Origin: Mesonia profundi
Lineage (GTDB): Bacteria; Bacteroidota; Bacteroidia; Flavobacteriales; Flavobacteriaceae
Length of the DNA: 64,000 bases
Reading direction: 5' to 3'
Assembly: GCF_031085155.1 (NCBI RefSeq)
Contig: NZ_JAVHUL010000004.1
Span: 1-64,000, forward strand
Shown: positions 19,539 to 27,653 of the stretch, piece by piece
How the letters are laid out: each line of letters opens with the position of its first letter
Position numbering within the stretch: position 1 is the first letter of the stretch
Made by a program: the position numbers and the translations under genes
Notes under the pieces: generated by a model
Databases searched by the model: none
What the model saw: only the letters and a program-made list of their open reading frames with translations
Told to the model about the DNA's origin: nothing

Positions 19539-20336
19539 TTATTCTACCGTATACGTGGTTTGGTATTCTTGTGAAATTCTAAAATAACCTAATGGAAACT
19601 TATTGGGTGTGGTCGTATTGACCATATTTCCTCGTACAGAAGCCGATGCTGTAGAAAACGGACTTCCGGAATCGTTGGATTGTTGTAAAACGGTAGAAAG
19701 ATAAGTGCTGTACCTTGCGCTTACGCCTTGTATTTTTATATTAACCACATCTCCGCTTTGCAATTCTTCCGAATAAAAAGTAGAAACTTGATTCCCATTA
19801 ATTAATTTATCATCAGTGGTATCAAATACTGCGTTAAAATCAGCCGCTTGAAAATAAAAATAATAATTATTTCCTAATTCTGGAGGATCAGTGAAATAAG
19901 CATTAATGGCAGTATAATCTTCAGAAAAGCTATTGGTGCTTTGTTCTACATAATCAAAAGGAACCGTGGAATAAAGTTCAGTTTCTCCTTCATATACTTC
20001 TTGATCATAAACAATCCTTAAGGTATAAGTTGAGTTTTCTAGCATAGGAATAGTATCTATATAAGTCATTGAGAACTCATTACTCAACACATATTCTTGC
20101 TCGTTTACCAAAAGACTTACTTGTGCATTGTTTACATAAGAAGGGCTTGTCTCAAAAAATGGAGTGGTCGTAGACAGTAGAACTTTTAATAGTCCTTCAG
20201 TAGCGTTTTCTTGCTGAATTCCTACAGCTTCAATCACCAATTTAGGCGCTCTTTCTTCTAAATCTACCTCAATAACATCTTGACAGCTCACTAAAAAAGC
20301 TGGAAAGATAATCAGTAAAAAGAATAATTTTTTCAT
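19539..20336 (-). CDS. DUF4249 family lipoprotein, partner of the TonB receptor
   Basis: 265 residues, lipobox LVSC (Cys18), followed by VIEVDLEERAPKLVIEA, the usual opening of DUF4249 proteins. The rest is beta-rich, with Ig-like strands (YTLRIVYDQEVYEGETEL) and an aromatic Tyr-rich middle. DUF4249 lipoproteins are regularly encoded next to carboxypeptidase-regulatory-domain TonB receptors and probably sit on them at the outer membrane as SusD does on SusC; that role is inferred. It begins 3 bases after the receptor stop. Confidence 0.88.
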   Translation of the reverse strand: MKKLFFLLIIFPAFLVSCQDVIEVDLEERAPKLVIEAVGIQQENATEGLLKVLLSTTTPFFETSPSYVNNAQVSLLVNEQEYVLSNEFSMTYIDTIPMLENSTYTLRIVYDQEVYEGETELYSTVPFDYVEQSTNSFSEDYTAINAYFTDPPELGNNYYFYFQAADFNAVFDTTDDKLINGNQVSTFYSEELQSGDVVNIKIQGVSARYSTYLSTVLQQSNDSGSPFSTASASVRGNMVNTTTPNKFPLGYFRISQEYQTTYTVE

Positions 20337-20339
20337 TTC

Positions 20340-22700
20340 TTAAAATTTAAAACGATAGGCAGCAGAAGGCACAATCCCAAATATAGACAATCTTACCGCT
20401 TCTATATTTCCGTTATCTTCGTTTCTTCCAAAATTAATGGAAGCGGCATTTCTCCTATTGTAAACATTGTAAATGCTAAATACCCATTCGCCTTGCCATC
20501 CCTTAGTTTTTTCGGGTTTAGGTGTGTAGATGGCAGAAAAATCTAACCTGTGGTATGCGGGTAATCGATTAGCGTTACGCGGACCATAATCGGGGACGGT
20601 TTGTCCTTCAAAGTAATATTTGGCATTGGGAAACGTACTTGGTCTTCCCGTTTGGAATACAAAATTTGCGTTTGATTTCCATTTAGAATTCCATTGGTAA
20701 CTCCCTGTAATGGAGATGTCGTGTGGTTTGTCCCAACCCGTTCTGTACCAGTTTCCGTTATTGATGCCTGCTTCATTAGCAGTTCTTCCTGGAGTCTGTT
20801 GTTCAGATTTAGAAAAGGTGTAGGCCAACCAACCGGTAAACCTACCTACATTCTTTTTTAGCAAGATTTCAATACCGTAAGCACGAGCTCTTCCGCTAAG
20901 GAGTACTTGCTCAATGGCATCGTTGGCAATTAAGTCGGCACCGTCTATATAATCGAGTCTATTGTCGATACTTTTATAAAAAATCTCGGTTTCTAAATCG
21001 AATACTTCAAATTTTCTAAAATACCCTAAGGCGTATTGATGTGATTGTTGTGGTTGAATATATTTTCCGCTGGGCGCCCAAATGTCAAGGGGAGTAGGAG
21101 CATCGGTGTTAGAAATAAGGTGTAAATACTGATTGATGAATTGATAACTGGCCTTAACGGAACTCTTTTCGTTGAGTTGATAGGCTATTGATATTCTTGG
21201 CTCTAAATTCACAAAGGTTTTAGCGAAATCGCTTCTAGACTGATTCTCTGTTCCTATAATAGGTGCTTTTTCGTAAATCTGAAGGTTTTCATTAAATACT
21301 AACGGATTTCCGTTTTCGTAAAGGTTCACCTCCTCTTGTCCTAAACGGCTAAAAAGATTAAGTCGTAGACCGTAATTTACAGTCAATTTCTCAGTAAATT
21401 TTTGTTCCGCGGAAGCGTAAAAAGCATTCTGCCACGCATATTTTTTAGTAAACTGTTCTTTTATGATGCCCGCATTCTCATTAGAGGGTTCTATATAGCC
21501 GGGATTAAAACTGTAATAATTGCTCTGTACGCCATATTCTAGGTCAATCTTATCTGATAATTTGCTGTTTAGTTGGTACCTTAAGGAATAATCCCGAATC
21601 CCACTGTTGTAGTTAAAGCTTATAAAATCTAGGGTGAGTCCAAAATAATAATCAGATAATCCTAAAGAGAGTTTAGAATTGGTGTTTTCATTAAAGCGGT
21701 GTGTCCAATCTATTTTAGCGACCGAGCTGCCATAGGTATTTTTAAAACTATCGTTGATATTAAAGACATCCCGACCAAAATATCCTGAAAACTCCAATTC
21801 ATTATTCTCGTCGAAAATATGGCTTAACTTGGTATTGATATCGTAAAAATAAGCAGAATTAGGGTTGTCAATCAACTTTAAAAAAAGATGTGCATAAGAA
21901 CTTCTTCCCGCTACTAAAAATGAAGTTTTACCTTTATTAATAGGACCCTCAAAGAGTAGTTTGCTACTCACCAAACCAATACTACCATCAATATTTAATT
22001 GATCAAAATTACCTTTTCTTTGATTTATTTCTAACACCGAGGAAACTCGCCCGCCATACTTGGAGGGAATTCCTCCTTTATATAAGGTCAGGTCTTTTAC
22101 GGCGCCTGGATGCATAATCGAGAAAATCCCGAAGAGGTGGGAATCGTTATAAATGCTTGCGCCATCTAACAAAACCAGGTTTTGATCTGCAGCGCCGCCC
22201 CTTACATGAAATCCTCCTGCGCCTTCGCTGCTGTTAGTGACTCCGGGTAAAAGCGTGATGGCTTTTATGATATCGGCTTCTCCTAAAACCGAGGGAATAT
22301 TTGCAATGTCTTTAGTCGTGATTTTATTCACGCTCATTTGAGGTTTTTTTAGCTTTAGGCGGTCATTGGTTTTGGTGATGATCACTTCTTCTAGACTCTG
22401 GGATTCTGGCTCTAGCAGAATGTTTATGGAGAGGTCTTTATCAACTTTAATCTTTTGAGCGTATTCCTTAAAACCTAAATAACTAACTAAGAGTATGTAA
22501 TCACCTTCTTTTAACTGAATAGAAAAGGCTCCGTCTAAATCGGTGACATCTCCTTTAGGTGTGTTTTCAATACTTACATTCGCACCTAAAACAGGAAAAT
22601 TATCTTCAGTGTTTTTAACAACTCCAGAGACGCTATAGTTTTGAGAAAAGCCAACTTGAAAGAAAGTTAAGCTTAACAGAAGAAAAAAGTGTTTGCACAT
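20340..22700 (-). CDS. TonB-dependent outer-membrane receptor with carboxypeptidase-like regulatory domain
   Basis: 786 residues. A signal peptide (MCKHFFLLLSL to GFSQ) is followed by a CarboxypepD_reg-like beta-sandwich (about 21-100: VSGVVKNTEDNFPVLGANVS), a plug domain (about 110-235: HVRGGAADQNLVLLDGA, GGIPSKYGGRVSSVLEI) and a 22-strand-type barrel ending in aromatic PSAAYRFKF. Such receptors import large substrates using TonB energy. A longer in-frame start at 22763 was rejected: it lacks a signal peptide at its N-terminus, and an exact promoter box lies between the two. A TTCCGCGGAA palindrome lies inside the gene. The operon partners are DUF4249 and MurQ. Confidence 0.93.
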   Translation of the reverse strand: MCKHFFLLLSLTFFQVGFSQNYSVSGVVKNTEDNFPVLGANVSIENTPKGDVTDLDGAFSIQLKEGDYILLVSYLGFKEYAQKIKVDKDLSINILLEPESQSLEEVIITKTNDRLKLKKPQMSVNKITTKDIANIPSVLGEADIIKAITLLPGVTNSSEGAGGFHVRGGAADQNLVLLDGASIYNDSHLFGIFSIMHPGAVKDLTLYKGGIPSKYGGRVSSVLEINQRKGNFDQLNIDGSIGLVSSKLLFEGPINKGKTSFLVAGRSSYAHLFLKLIDNPNSAYFYDINTKLSHIFDENNELEFSGYFGRDVFNINDSFKNTYGSSVAKIDWTHRFNENTNSKLSLGLSDYYFGLTLDFISFNYNSGIRDYSLRYQLNSKLSDKIDLEYGVQSNYYSFNPGYIEPSNENAGIIKEQFTKKYAWQNAFYASAEQKFTEKLTVNYGLRLNLFSRLGQEEVNLYENGNPLVFNENLQIYEKAPIIGTENQSRSDFAKTFVNLEPRISIAYQLNEKSSVKASYQFINQYLHLISNTDAPTPLDIWAPSGKYIQPQQSHQYALGYFRKFEVFDLETEIFYKSIDNRLDYIDGADLIANDAIEQVLLSGRARAYGIEILLKKNVGRFTGWLAYTFSKSEQQTPGRTANEAGINNGNWYRTGWDKPHDISITGSYQWNSKWKSNANFVFQTGRPSTFPNAKYYFEGQTVPDYGPRNANRLPAYHRLDFSAIYTPKPEKTKGWQGEWVFSIYNVYNRRNAASINFGRNEDNGNIEAVRLSIFGIVPSAAYRFKF
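21405..21414. repeat. Dispersed palindrome TTCCGCGGAA, copy 1
   Basis: 10-bp perfect palindrome inside the TonB receptor gene. Read in the gene's frame it gives GCT TCC GCG GAA (Ala-Ser-Ala-Glu), the same phase as the other four copies. Confidence 0.6.
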
Positions 22701-22716
22701 CTTTTGGAAATTTGGA

Positions 22717-22724
22717 CAAATATA
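22717..22724 (-). promoter_or_regulatory. -7 promoter box of the receptor-murQ operon
   Basis: TATATTTG on the minus strand, exact consensus, 16 bases before the ATG at 22700. No clear TTG lies at the -33 distance. Confidence 0.6.
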
Positions 22725-22956
22725 GGCTAATTTGATGAGTCTATTTAAGCATAAACAGCACATATTAAAGAGGCAAATTGCTACTATAGATCATAAATAA
22801 ATGATAAATTTTTTAAGAAAATGACAGTTTATAAGAAGGTTTTTTGAAGAGATCTGGTTGGAAAGCAGGCGTTTTTACTGTCGATTTTCTTCTTAATTGA
22901 TTAAAAAACAGTAGCTTATACCTGAGTTTAGTATTTAAGAAACTTTAACATTTCAC

Positions 22957-22988
22957 TTGTTTGCTATATGAAACTTATCGTATATTTG
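22957..22988 (+). promoter_or_regulatory. Promoter of the lysozyme-like gene
   Basis: TTG at 22957-22959 and TATATTTG at 22981-22988 are 21 bases apart, both elements matching the Bacteroidota consensus. It predicts a leader of about 50 bases before the TTG start. Confidence 0.7.
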
Positions 22989-23012
22989 CACCGCAAAATT
23001 AAAGGCGGTCAT

Positions 23013-23045
23013 ATGACTTATAAAAGTCCTTTAGAAAAAAGTTGA
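23013..23045 (+). other. Possible 10-codon upstream reading frame
   Basis: ATG to TGA encoding MTYKSPLEKS, lying between the promoter and the TTG start of the lysozyme-like gene and ending 1 base before it. It may be a translated leader that couples or regulates the weak start, or it may be chance. There is no homology evidence. Confidence 0.25.
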
Positions 23046-23046
23046 T

Positions 23047-23718
23047 TTGAAGAAAAAAATCGCAAAAATATCAATGTTACCAGCAATTGGAGCAGTGATT
23101 TTTTTAAGTTTTTCGAATAAAGAAGAAGCTATTACTGCAAGTGTGAGTACTATGAATTTACCAGAGGCTTACACGGTAAAAATGAATGATGAAATTTTGG
23201 ACGAGGTAGATGAAACTATTTTTTATCCCGTTCTAAAAAAGAGCTACCTAGGTTTTAAAGAAGCTGTTGGCTTTAAAGAATCTAGGGGTGATTACCAAAT
23301 CATCAACCAATTTGGTTATTTGGGTAAATACCAGTTTGGGATTGGAACTCTCCACCTTATTGGTATTTATGACGCTAAAACCTTTTTAAACAATCCCGAA
23401 CTTCAAGAAGCTGCCTTTTATGCCAATGCTTCGAGAAATAAATGGATTTTACGTAAAGATATTGCTAGGTCTGTAGGAAAGACTATGAATGGAGTCGAAA
23501 TCACAGAATCTGGTATTTTGGCTGCAGCTCACTTAGCGGGTCCTGGAAGTGTAAAAAAATATTTAAGAAGTGGTGGGGTGCAAGGTTTTTCTGATGCTTT
23601 TGGAACCAGTATTAAATATTACCTTAACAAATTTAAAGGGTACGACACTTCTTTTGTAACTCCCAATAGGAAAGCAAAAGCTATAGTAAAAAGAAAATTA
23701 TACGAAGGAGTGCTTTAA
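23047..23718 (+). CDS. Exported lysozyme-like peptidoglycan-acting protein
   Basis: 223 residues with a signal-like N-terminus (KKKIAKISMLPAIGAVIFLSF). From about 68 to 200 the text looks like a goose-lysozyme or lytic-transglycosylase-like fold: GFKESRGDYQIIN with candidate catalytic Glu78, YLGKYQFGIGTLHLIGI, and AAHLAGPGSVKKYL. It probably cuts or binds peptidoglycan in the periplasm. The start is TTG; the next ATG would remove the basic N-terminus of the signal. It is divergent from the receptor-DUF4249-murQ operon and its stop is 1 base from that of the convergent RsmI-like gene. Fold call is moderate; enzyme activity is inferred. Confidence 0.72.
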   Translation: MKKKIAKISMLPAIGAVIFLSFSNKEEAITASVSTMNLPEAYTVKMNDEILDEVDETIFYPVLKKSYLGFKEAVGFKESRGDYQIINQFGYLGKYQFGIGTLHLIGIYDAKTFLNNPELQEAAFYANASRNKWILRKDIARSVGKTMNGVEITESGILAAAHLAGPGSVKKYLRSGGVQGFSDAFGTSIKYYLNKFKGYDTSFVTPNRKAKAIVKRKLYEGVL

Positions 23719-23719
23719 A

Positions 23720-24439
23720 TTACTCTTTCTGAAAAATAAATATAGCCGGTTTTTTATGTAAATCCGGCTTTGTTTTTTTCCACTGGGCAATAGATTGCGT
23801 TTTAATATACTCTGTAGTTAAGGTCACATCACAACCAATACAAAGTAGGGTAGAGGGATGAAGGTTTTGTTTTAAATCTTCAAAAAATTTTTCATTTCTA
23901 TAAGGAGTTTCAATAAATATCTGCGCCTGATTTTGTTCTAATGAAATTCTTTCTAATCGCTTAATTTCCTGTTTCTTTTCGTGCTTATCTATGGGTAGAT
24001 AACCGTGAAAAGCAAAATTTTGTCCGTTTAAACCGCTACTCATCATAGTGAGTAAAATAGAAGACGGACCTACAAGCGGTACCACCTGGATTCCTTTTTC
24101 ATGAGCGATTCTCACCACTTCGGCACCCGGATCTGCAATTCCAGGGCATCCTGCTTCGCTTAACAAACCCATATCATTTCCGTTAATACAAGCTTCTAAA
24201 AAAGTAGGGATTTCACTGGTTTCGGTATGTTTATTTAAAATCCAGAATTTGAGTTCGGGTTGGGGTTTATCTGGTGCGATTCTTTTAATGTATCGTCGCG
24301 CCGTTTTTTCGTTCTCTGCAACATAATAATTTAGCTCCTCGATTTTATTTTTTACTGATATCGGCATGGTTTCAGCATGGGCATTCTCCCCTAAGGGAGC
24401 TGGTAATAAATATAATTTTCCTTTGATAGTCGCTGTCAT
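23720..24439 (-). CDS. RsmI-like SAM-dependent methyltransferase (tetrapyrrole-methylase fold)
   Basis: 239 residues. The N-terminal half has the TP-methylase pattern: GKLYLLPAPLG, YYVAENEKTARRYIK, MGLLSEAGCPGIADPGA, VVPLVGPSSILLTMMSSG. These correspond to RsmI motifs (16S rRNA C1402 2'-O-methylation), but LPAPLGE replaces the usual ATPIGNL, and the protein is shorter at the C-terminus than RsmI. Flavobacteria usually carry such a divergent paralogue next to a canonical RsmI elsewhere; the target of this form is uncertain. It is followed 5'-ward by the phosphatase and dnaA on the same strand. Confidence 0.82.
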   Translation of the reverse strand: MTATIKGKLYLLPAPLGENAHAETMPISVKNKIEELNYYVAENEKTARRYIKRIAPDKPQPELKFWILNKHTETSEIPTFLEACINGNDMGLLSEAGCPGIADPGAEVVRIAHEKGIQVVPLVGPSSILLTMMSSGLNGQNFAFHGYLPIDKHEKKQEIKRLERISLEQNQAQIFIETPYRNEKFFEDLKQNLHPSTLLCIGCDVTLTTEYIKTQSIAQWKKTKPDLHKKPAIFIFQKE

Positions 24440-24543
24440 TTACTGAAAAATAAATTGGTTAATGTAGGAGTTGCCGTTTAAAGAAATAGATTTTTCATGA
24501 CAAAAGAAGTTAAAGTCCCTTAAGAATACGAAAAAAATGTGGG

Positions 24544-24999
24544 CTAACTTATTTCTTTAGCAATTATAGAAGTGGCTTCATCTAGCATATCGTAGACATT
24601 TTTAAAGCCTTGATCTCCTCCGTAATAAGGATCTGGTACATCTACATTTTCTTTAGGAAATATTTTATTGAGAATGAGATTTACTTTTCGCTGATCTTCT
24701 TCAGTTCGAGCTAATTTAATCACATTTTCATAATTGGAATTATCCATCACATAAATGTAATCAAAGCGATCAAAATCTTCGGCAACAAATTGACGCCCTC
24801 TTTGTTCCGAAATATCCAATTCGTGCAAATTGGCAATAGCAACAGAGCGCTTATCTGGACTGTGATCTATATGATAACCTGAAGTTCCTGCAGAATCTAC
24901 CTTTATATTTTCAGGATTCACTTTAGAAGCTAAAAGGCCTTCTGCAAGAGGAGACCTGCAAATATTACCAAGACAAACCATGAGTACGTTAGTTTTCAT
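24544..24999 (-). CDS. Low-molecular-weight protein-tyrosine phosphatase
   Basis: 151 residues, the usual size of the family. P-loop CLGNICRSP (nucleophile Cys9, Arg15) starts the protein and the general acid lies in VPDPYYGG near residue 120. Bacterial relatives dephosphorylate protein tyrosines or arginines, often of capsule-export kinases. No tyrosine kinase is nearby. It begins 1 base after the dnaA stop, so it is co-transcribed with dnaA. Family call is firm; target unknown. Confidence 0.93.
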   Translation of the reverse strand: MKTNVLMVCLGNICRSPLAEGLLASKVNPENIKVDSAGTSGYHIDHSPDKRSVAIANLHELDISEQRGRQFVAEDFDRFDYIYVMDNSNYENVIKLARTEEDQRKVNLILNKIFPKENVDVPDPYYGGDQGFKNVYDMLDEATSIIAKEIS

Positions 25000-25000
25000 C

Positions 25001-26428
25001 TTAAAGCGTAAGTTTTTTGTCTAAGTCTTCTACAAATTTTTTGAATTGCTTGTCGGTGGTAGAGAGGTTGTTCACCGTTTTACAAGCGTGCAAAACCGTA
25101 GCGTGATCTCTTTTTCCTATTTGGGTGCCAATACTGGCTAAAGATGCTTTGGTTAATTTTTTGGCGAAGAACATCGCTAACTGTCTTGCTTGTACAATAT
25201 GTCTTTTTCTTGTTTTTGACTGAAGTGTTTCTACGTCCATTTGGAAATAATCACTCACAACCTTTTGAATGTATTCTATAGAAACTTCTTTCTTGGTGTG
25301 TTTAACGTAATTTTGAACAATTTTCTTCGCCAGCTCAATGGTAATATTTTTTTTATTAAAAGAGGAATGAGCAATTAAAGAGATGATAGCACCTTCTAAC
25401 TCCCTAATGTTGGTTTTAATATTGTTAGCTAAAAACTCTACAATATCTTCAGGCATTTCTACGCCATCGCGATACAGCTTATTTTTGATAATGGAAACGC
25501 GAGTTTCAAAATCTGGATGCTGTAATTCTGCCGAAAGTCCCCATTTAAATCGGGATAGTAAGCGTTGTTCAATATCTTGCATATCTACCGGAGCTTTGTC
25601 ACTGGTTAAAATGACTTGTTTCCCGTTTTGGTGCAAGTGGTTGAAAATATGAAAAAATACATCTTGTGTTCCTGCTTTACCAGATAATAATTGAATATCA
25701 TCTACAATAAGAACATCTATAATTTGATAGAAATGAATAAAATCATTTCTATTATTCTTCTTAACGGATTCTATATATTGTTGCGTAAATTTCTCTGCAG
25801 AAATATATAAAACAGTTTTCTCTGGATACTTATCTTTAACTTCTACGCCAATGGAGTGCGCTAAATGCGTTTTTCCTAATCCAACACCTCCAAAGACCAA
25901 TAAAGGGTTAAAAGACGTTCCTCCTGGCTTATTTGAAACTGCCATCCCCGCATTTCTTGCCAATCGGTTAGAATCACCTTCTAAAAAATTATCGAAGCTA
26001 TAATTGGGGTTGAGTTGAGAATCAATTTTTACATTTCGGATTCCTGGAATTATAAAAGGATTTTTTAATTCTGGACTTTTATTTCTTAACGGACTATCGA
26101 TATCTTGTGAAGAAATTCTAGTTCGCTGGGAGCTTGGTATTTTTTCTGTAAAAGGTTGTTTGTTGCCGTAGGTATTTTCCATTCTAATCACATAAACCAA
26201 TTTGGCGTTATCGCCAAGCTCTCTAGTAAGAGAAACTTTTAAAAGTTTAACGTAATGTTCTTCTAACCATTCATAAAAGAATTTAGAAGGTACTTGGATA
26301 CTCAATGCGTTATCAGTAAGCTTTACCGCTTTGATAGGTTCAAACCACGTTTTGTAGGCTTGAGGAGTAATATTATCTTGAATAAATGAAAGACATTTTA
26401 CCCAAACTGATTGCGCAGTTTCACCCAT
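25001..26428 (-). CDS. dnaA: Chromosomal replication initiator DnaA
   Basis: 475 residues in the four-domain layout: domain I (1-85, WVKCLSFIQDNITPQAYKTWF), a short linker, AAA+ domain III with Walker A GGVGLGKT (180-187) and Walker B VLIVDD, and domain IV with the DNA-binding signature KRDHATVLHACK. It opens oriC at DnaA boxes. I see no TTATCCACA-type box cluster in the 212 bases upstream, so the origin is not obviously here, as is usual in Bacteroidota. The phosphatase gene follows immediately. Confidence 0.97.
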   Translation of the reverse strand: MGETAQSVWVKCLSFIQDNITPQAYKTWFEPIKAVKLTDNALSIQVPSKFFYEWLEEHYVKLLKVSLTRELGDNAKLVYVIRMENTYGNKQPFTEKIPSSQRTRISSQDIDSPLRNKSPELKNPFIIPGIRNVKIDSQLNPNYSFDNFLEGDSNRLARNAGMAVSNKPGGTSFNPLLVFGGVGLGKTHLAHSIGVEVKDKYPEKTVLYISAEKFTQQYIESVKKNNRNDFIHFYQIIDVLIVDDIQLLSGKAGTQDVFFHIFNHLHQNGKQVILTSDKAPVDMQDIEQRLLSRFKWGLSAELQHPDFETRVSIIKNKLYRDGVEMPEDIVEFLANNIKTNIRELEGAIISLIAHSSFNKKNITIELAKKIVQNYVKHTKKEVSIEYIQKVVSDYFQMDVETLQSKTRKRHIVQARQLAMFFAKKLTKASLASIGTQIGKRDHATVLHACKTVNNLSTTDKQFKKFVEDLDKKLTL

Positions 26429-26640
26429 GTTAAAAATATGTTTTTATAAATTAATAATCTAAAATAATGAAAATGAATGTTTCTTTAATAAGTTTTAAAG
26501 ACCTTCATTTTGGAGCAACAAATATGTGAACAAAAAAGCTAATAAAAAATAAAATTTCGCTTGAATTTTCGGTATTTTATTCTCATACTTAAATTCTTTT
26601 TAAACTTACAAAAACTAATTGACTTAATTCGAAAAATAAC
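26429..26640. other. Intergenic region upstream of dnaA
   Basis: Very AT-rich, about 210 bases, with the divergent starts of dnaA and the thioesterase. No DnaA-box cluster, no exact TAnnTTTG box and no RNA gene seen. Confidence 0.4.
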
Positions 26641-27039
26641 ATGAAAAGGCATTCCACAAATATACGAGTACGATACGCAGAAACCGATCAAATGGGAGTA
26701 GTTCATCACGGTAATTATGCCCAATACCTAGAGTTAGCAAGGTGTGACTGGTTAGAGCAGTTTGGAACTTCTTATAAGTCAATGGAAGAGAGCGGGGTAA
26801 TGCTTCCAGTTTATGAAATGAATTTTAAATTTAAACGCCCGGCAAAATTTGATGATATTTTAAGGGTAGAAACAATCTTAATAAAGATACCTGATGTGAA
26901 GATTGAGTTCAACTATAAAATTTACAATCAGGAAGAAAAATTGTTAGCAACTGCCTATACGGTTTTGGTGTTTGTAGATATCAATTCTAGAAAACCCATG
27001 AGGTGTCCAGATTATATTTTAGAAAAACTTAATCTTTAA
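26641..27039 (+). CDS. Acyl-CoA thioesterase, YbgC/4HBT hotdog family
   Basis: 132 residues, a single hotdog domain. RVRYAETDQMGVVHHGNYAQ carries the family motif with catalytic Asp16, and the central strand segment MNFKFKRPAKFDDILRVET follows. Such enzymes hydrolyse acyl-CoA or hydroxybenzoyl-CoA; YbgC of E. coli acts on short-chain acyl-CoA and associates with the Tol-Pal region, which is not present here. It is convergent with yigZ. Substrate is uncertain. Confidence 0.9.
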   Translation: MKRHSTNIRVRYAETDQMGVVHHGNYAQYLELARCDWLEQFGTSYKSMEESGVMLPVYEMNFKFKRPAKFDDILRVETILIKIPDVKIEFNYKIYNQEEKLLATAYTVLVFVDINSRKPMRCPDYILEKLNL

Positions 27040-27042
27040 AAA

Positions 27043-27651
27043 TTATTCGACTTCTTTGATTTTAATTCCGTAAATGCTGTCAAATTTTTCAAAAATGGAT
27101 TCGGCTTCTTTTTCTCTAATTAAAAGATAAATTTTACAATCGAGTTCTAAAACCTGATTTTTTACGTGTAGGTTCTTTTCTTTGATTACTCGCATGACTT
27201 TATTCATATTTGGATAATCAAAAGAGATCTCATATTCTACGTCGATGGTTTTGGTTAGAATCTTTGAAGCTTCCAAAGCCATTTGCGCCGTAGTTTTGTA
27301 GGCAGTGATTAATCCGCCTACGCCAAGCTTAGTTCCGCCAAAATAACGCACCACAACGATGAGAATATTGGTCACCTCAAAAGATTGCAGCTGACCGTAA
27401 ATAGGCATTCCGGCAGAGTTAGAAGGCTCGCCATCGTCATTGGCCCTGTAATGCTCATAATTCTTACCTAATTGCCAAGCGTAGCACCAATGTCTCGCTT
27501 GGTGGTGTTTCGTCTTTAAATCTTCTATATGAGCTTTTACTTCGTCTTCGGTTTTAACGGGGAAAGCGTAGCCAAAGAATTTACTTCCTTTATCCTTAAA
27601 TAAAACTTCTTCGCCGGCTTGATGAATGGTTTTGTAAATGTCTTTTTCCAA
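27043..27651 (-). CDS. YigZ / IMPACT family protein (UPF0029)
   Basis: 202 residues. The N-terminal IMPACT domain shows ARHWCYAWQLG, NDDGEPSNSAGMPIYG and VVRYFGGTKLGVGGL, the three family hallmarks. A small ferredoxin-like domain of the YigZ/DUF1949 type fills the C-terminus (about 135-202). The role in bacteria is not established; eukaryotic IMPACT binds GCN1 in translation control. The start codon is TTG, 2 bases after the EamA stop, within an operon of ribD, HAD, EamA and YigZ. Confidence 0.9.
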   Translation of the reverse strand: MEKDIYKTIHQAGEEVLFKDKGSKFFGYAFPVKTEDEVKAHIEDLKTKHHQARHWCYAWQLGKNYEHYRANDDGEPSNSAGMPIYGQLQSFEVTNILIVVVRYFGGTKLGVGGLITAYKTTAQMALEASKILTKTIDVEYEISFDYPNMNKVMRVIKEKNLHVKNQVLELDCKIYLLIREKEAESIFEKFDSIYGIKIKEVE

Positions 27652-27653
27652 AT

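Noticed and set aside
22701-22763. Longer start for the TonB receptor
   Set aside because: It puts 21 residues before a good signal peptide and includes the promoter box.
26429-26640. Replication origin beside dnaA
   Set aside because: No cluster of TTATNCACA boxes and no unwinding-type repeats seen.
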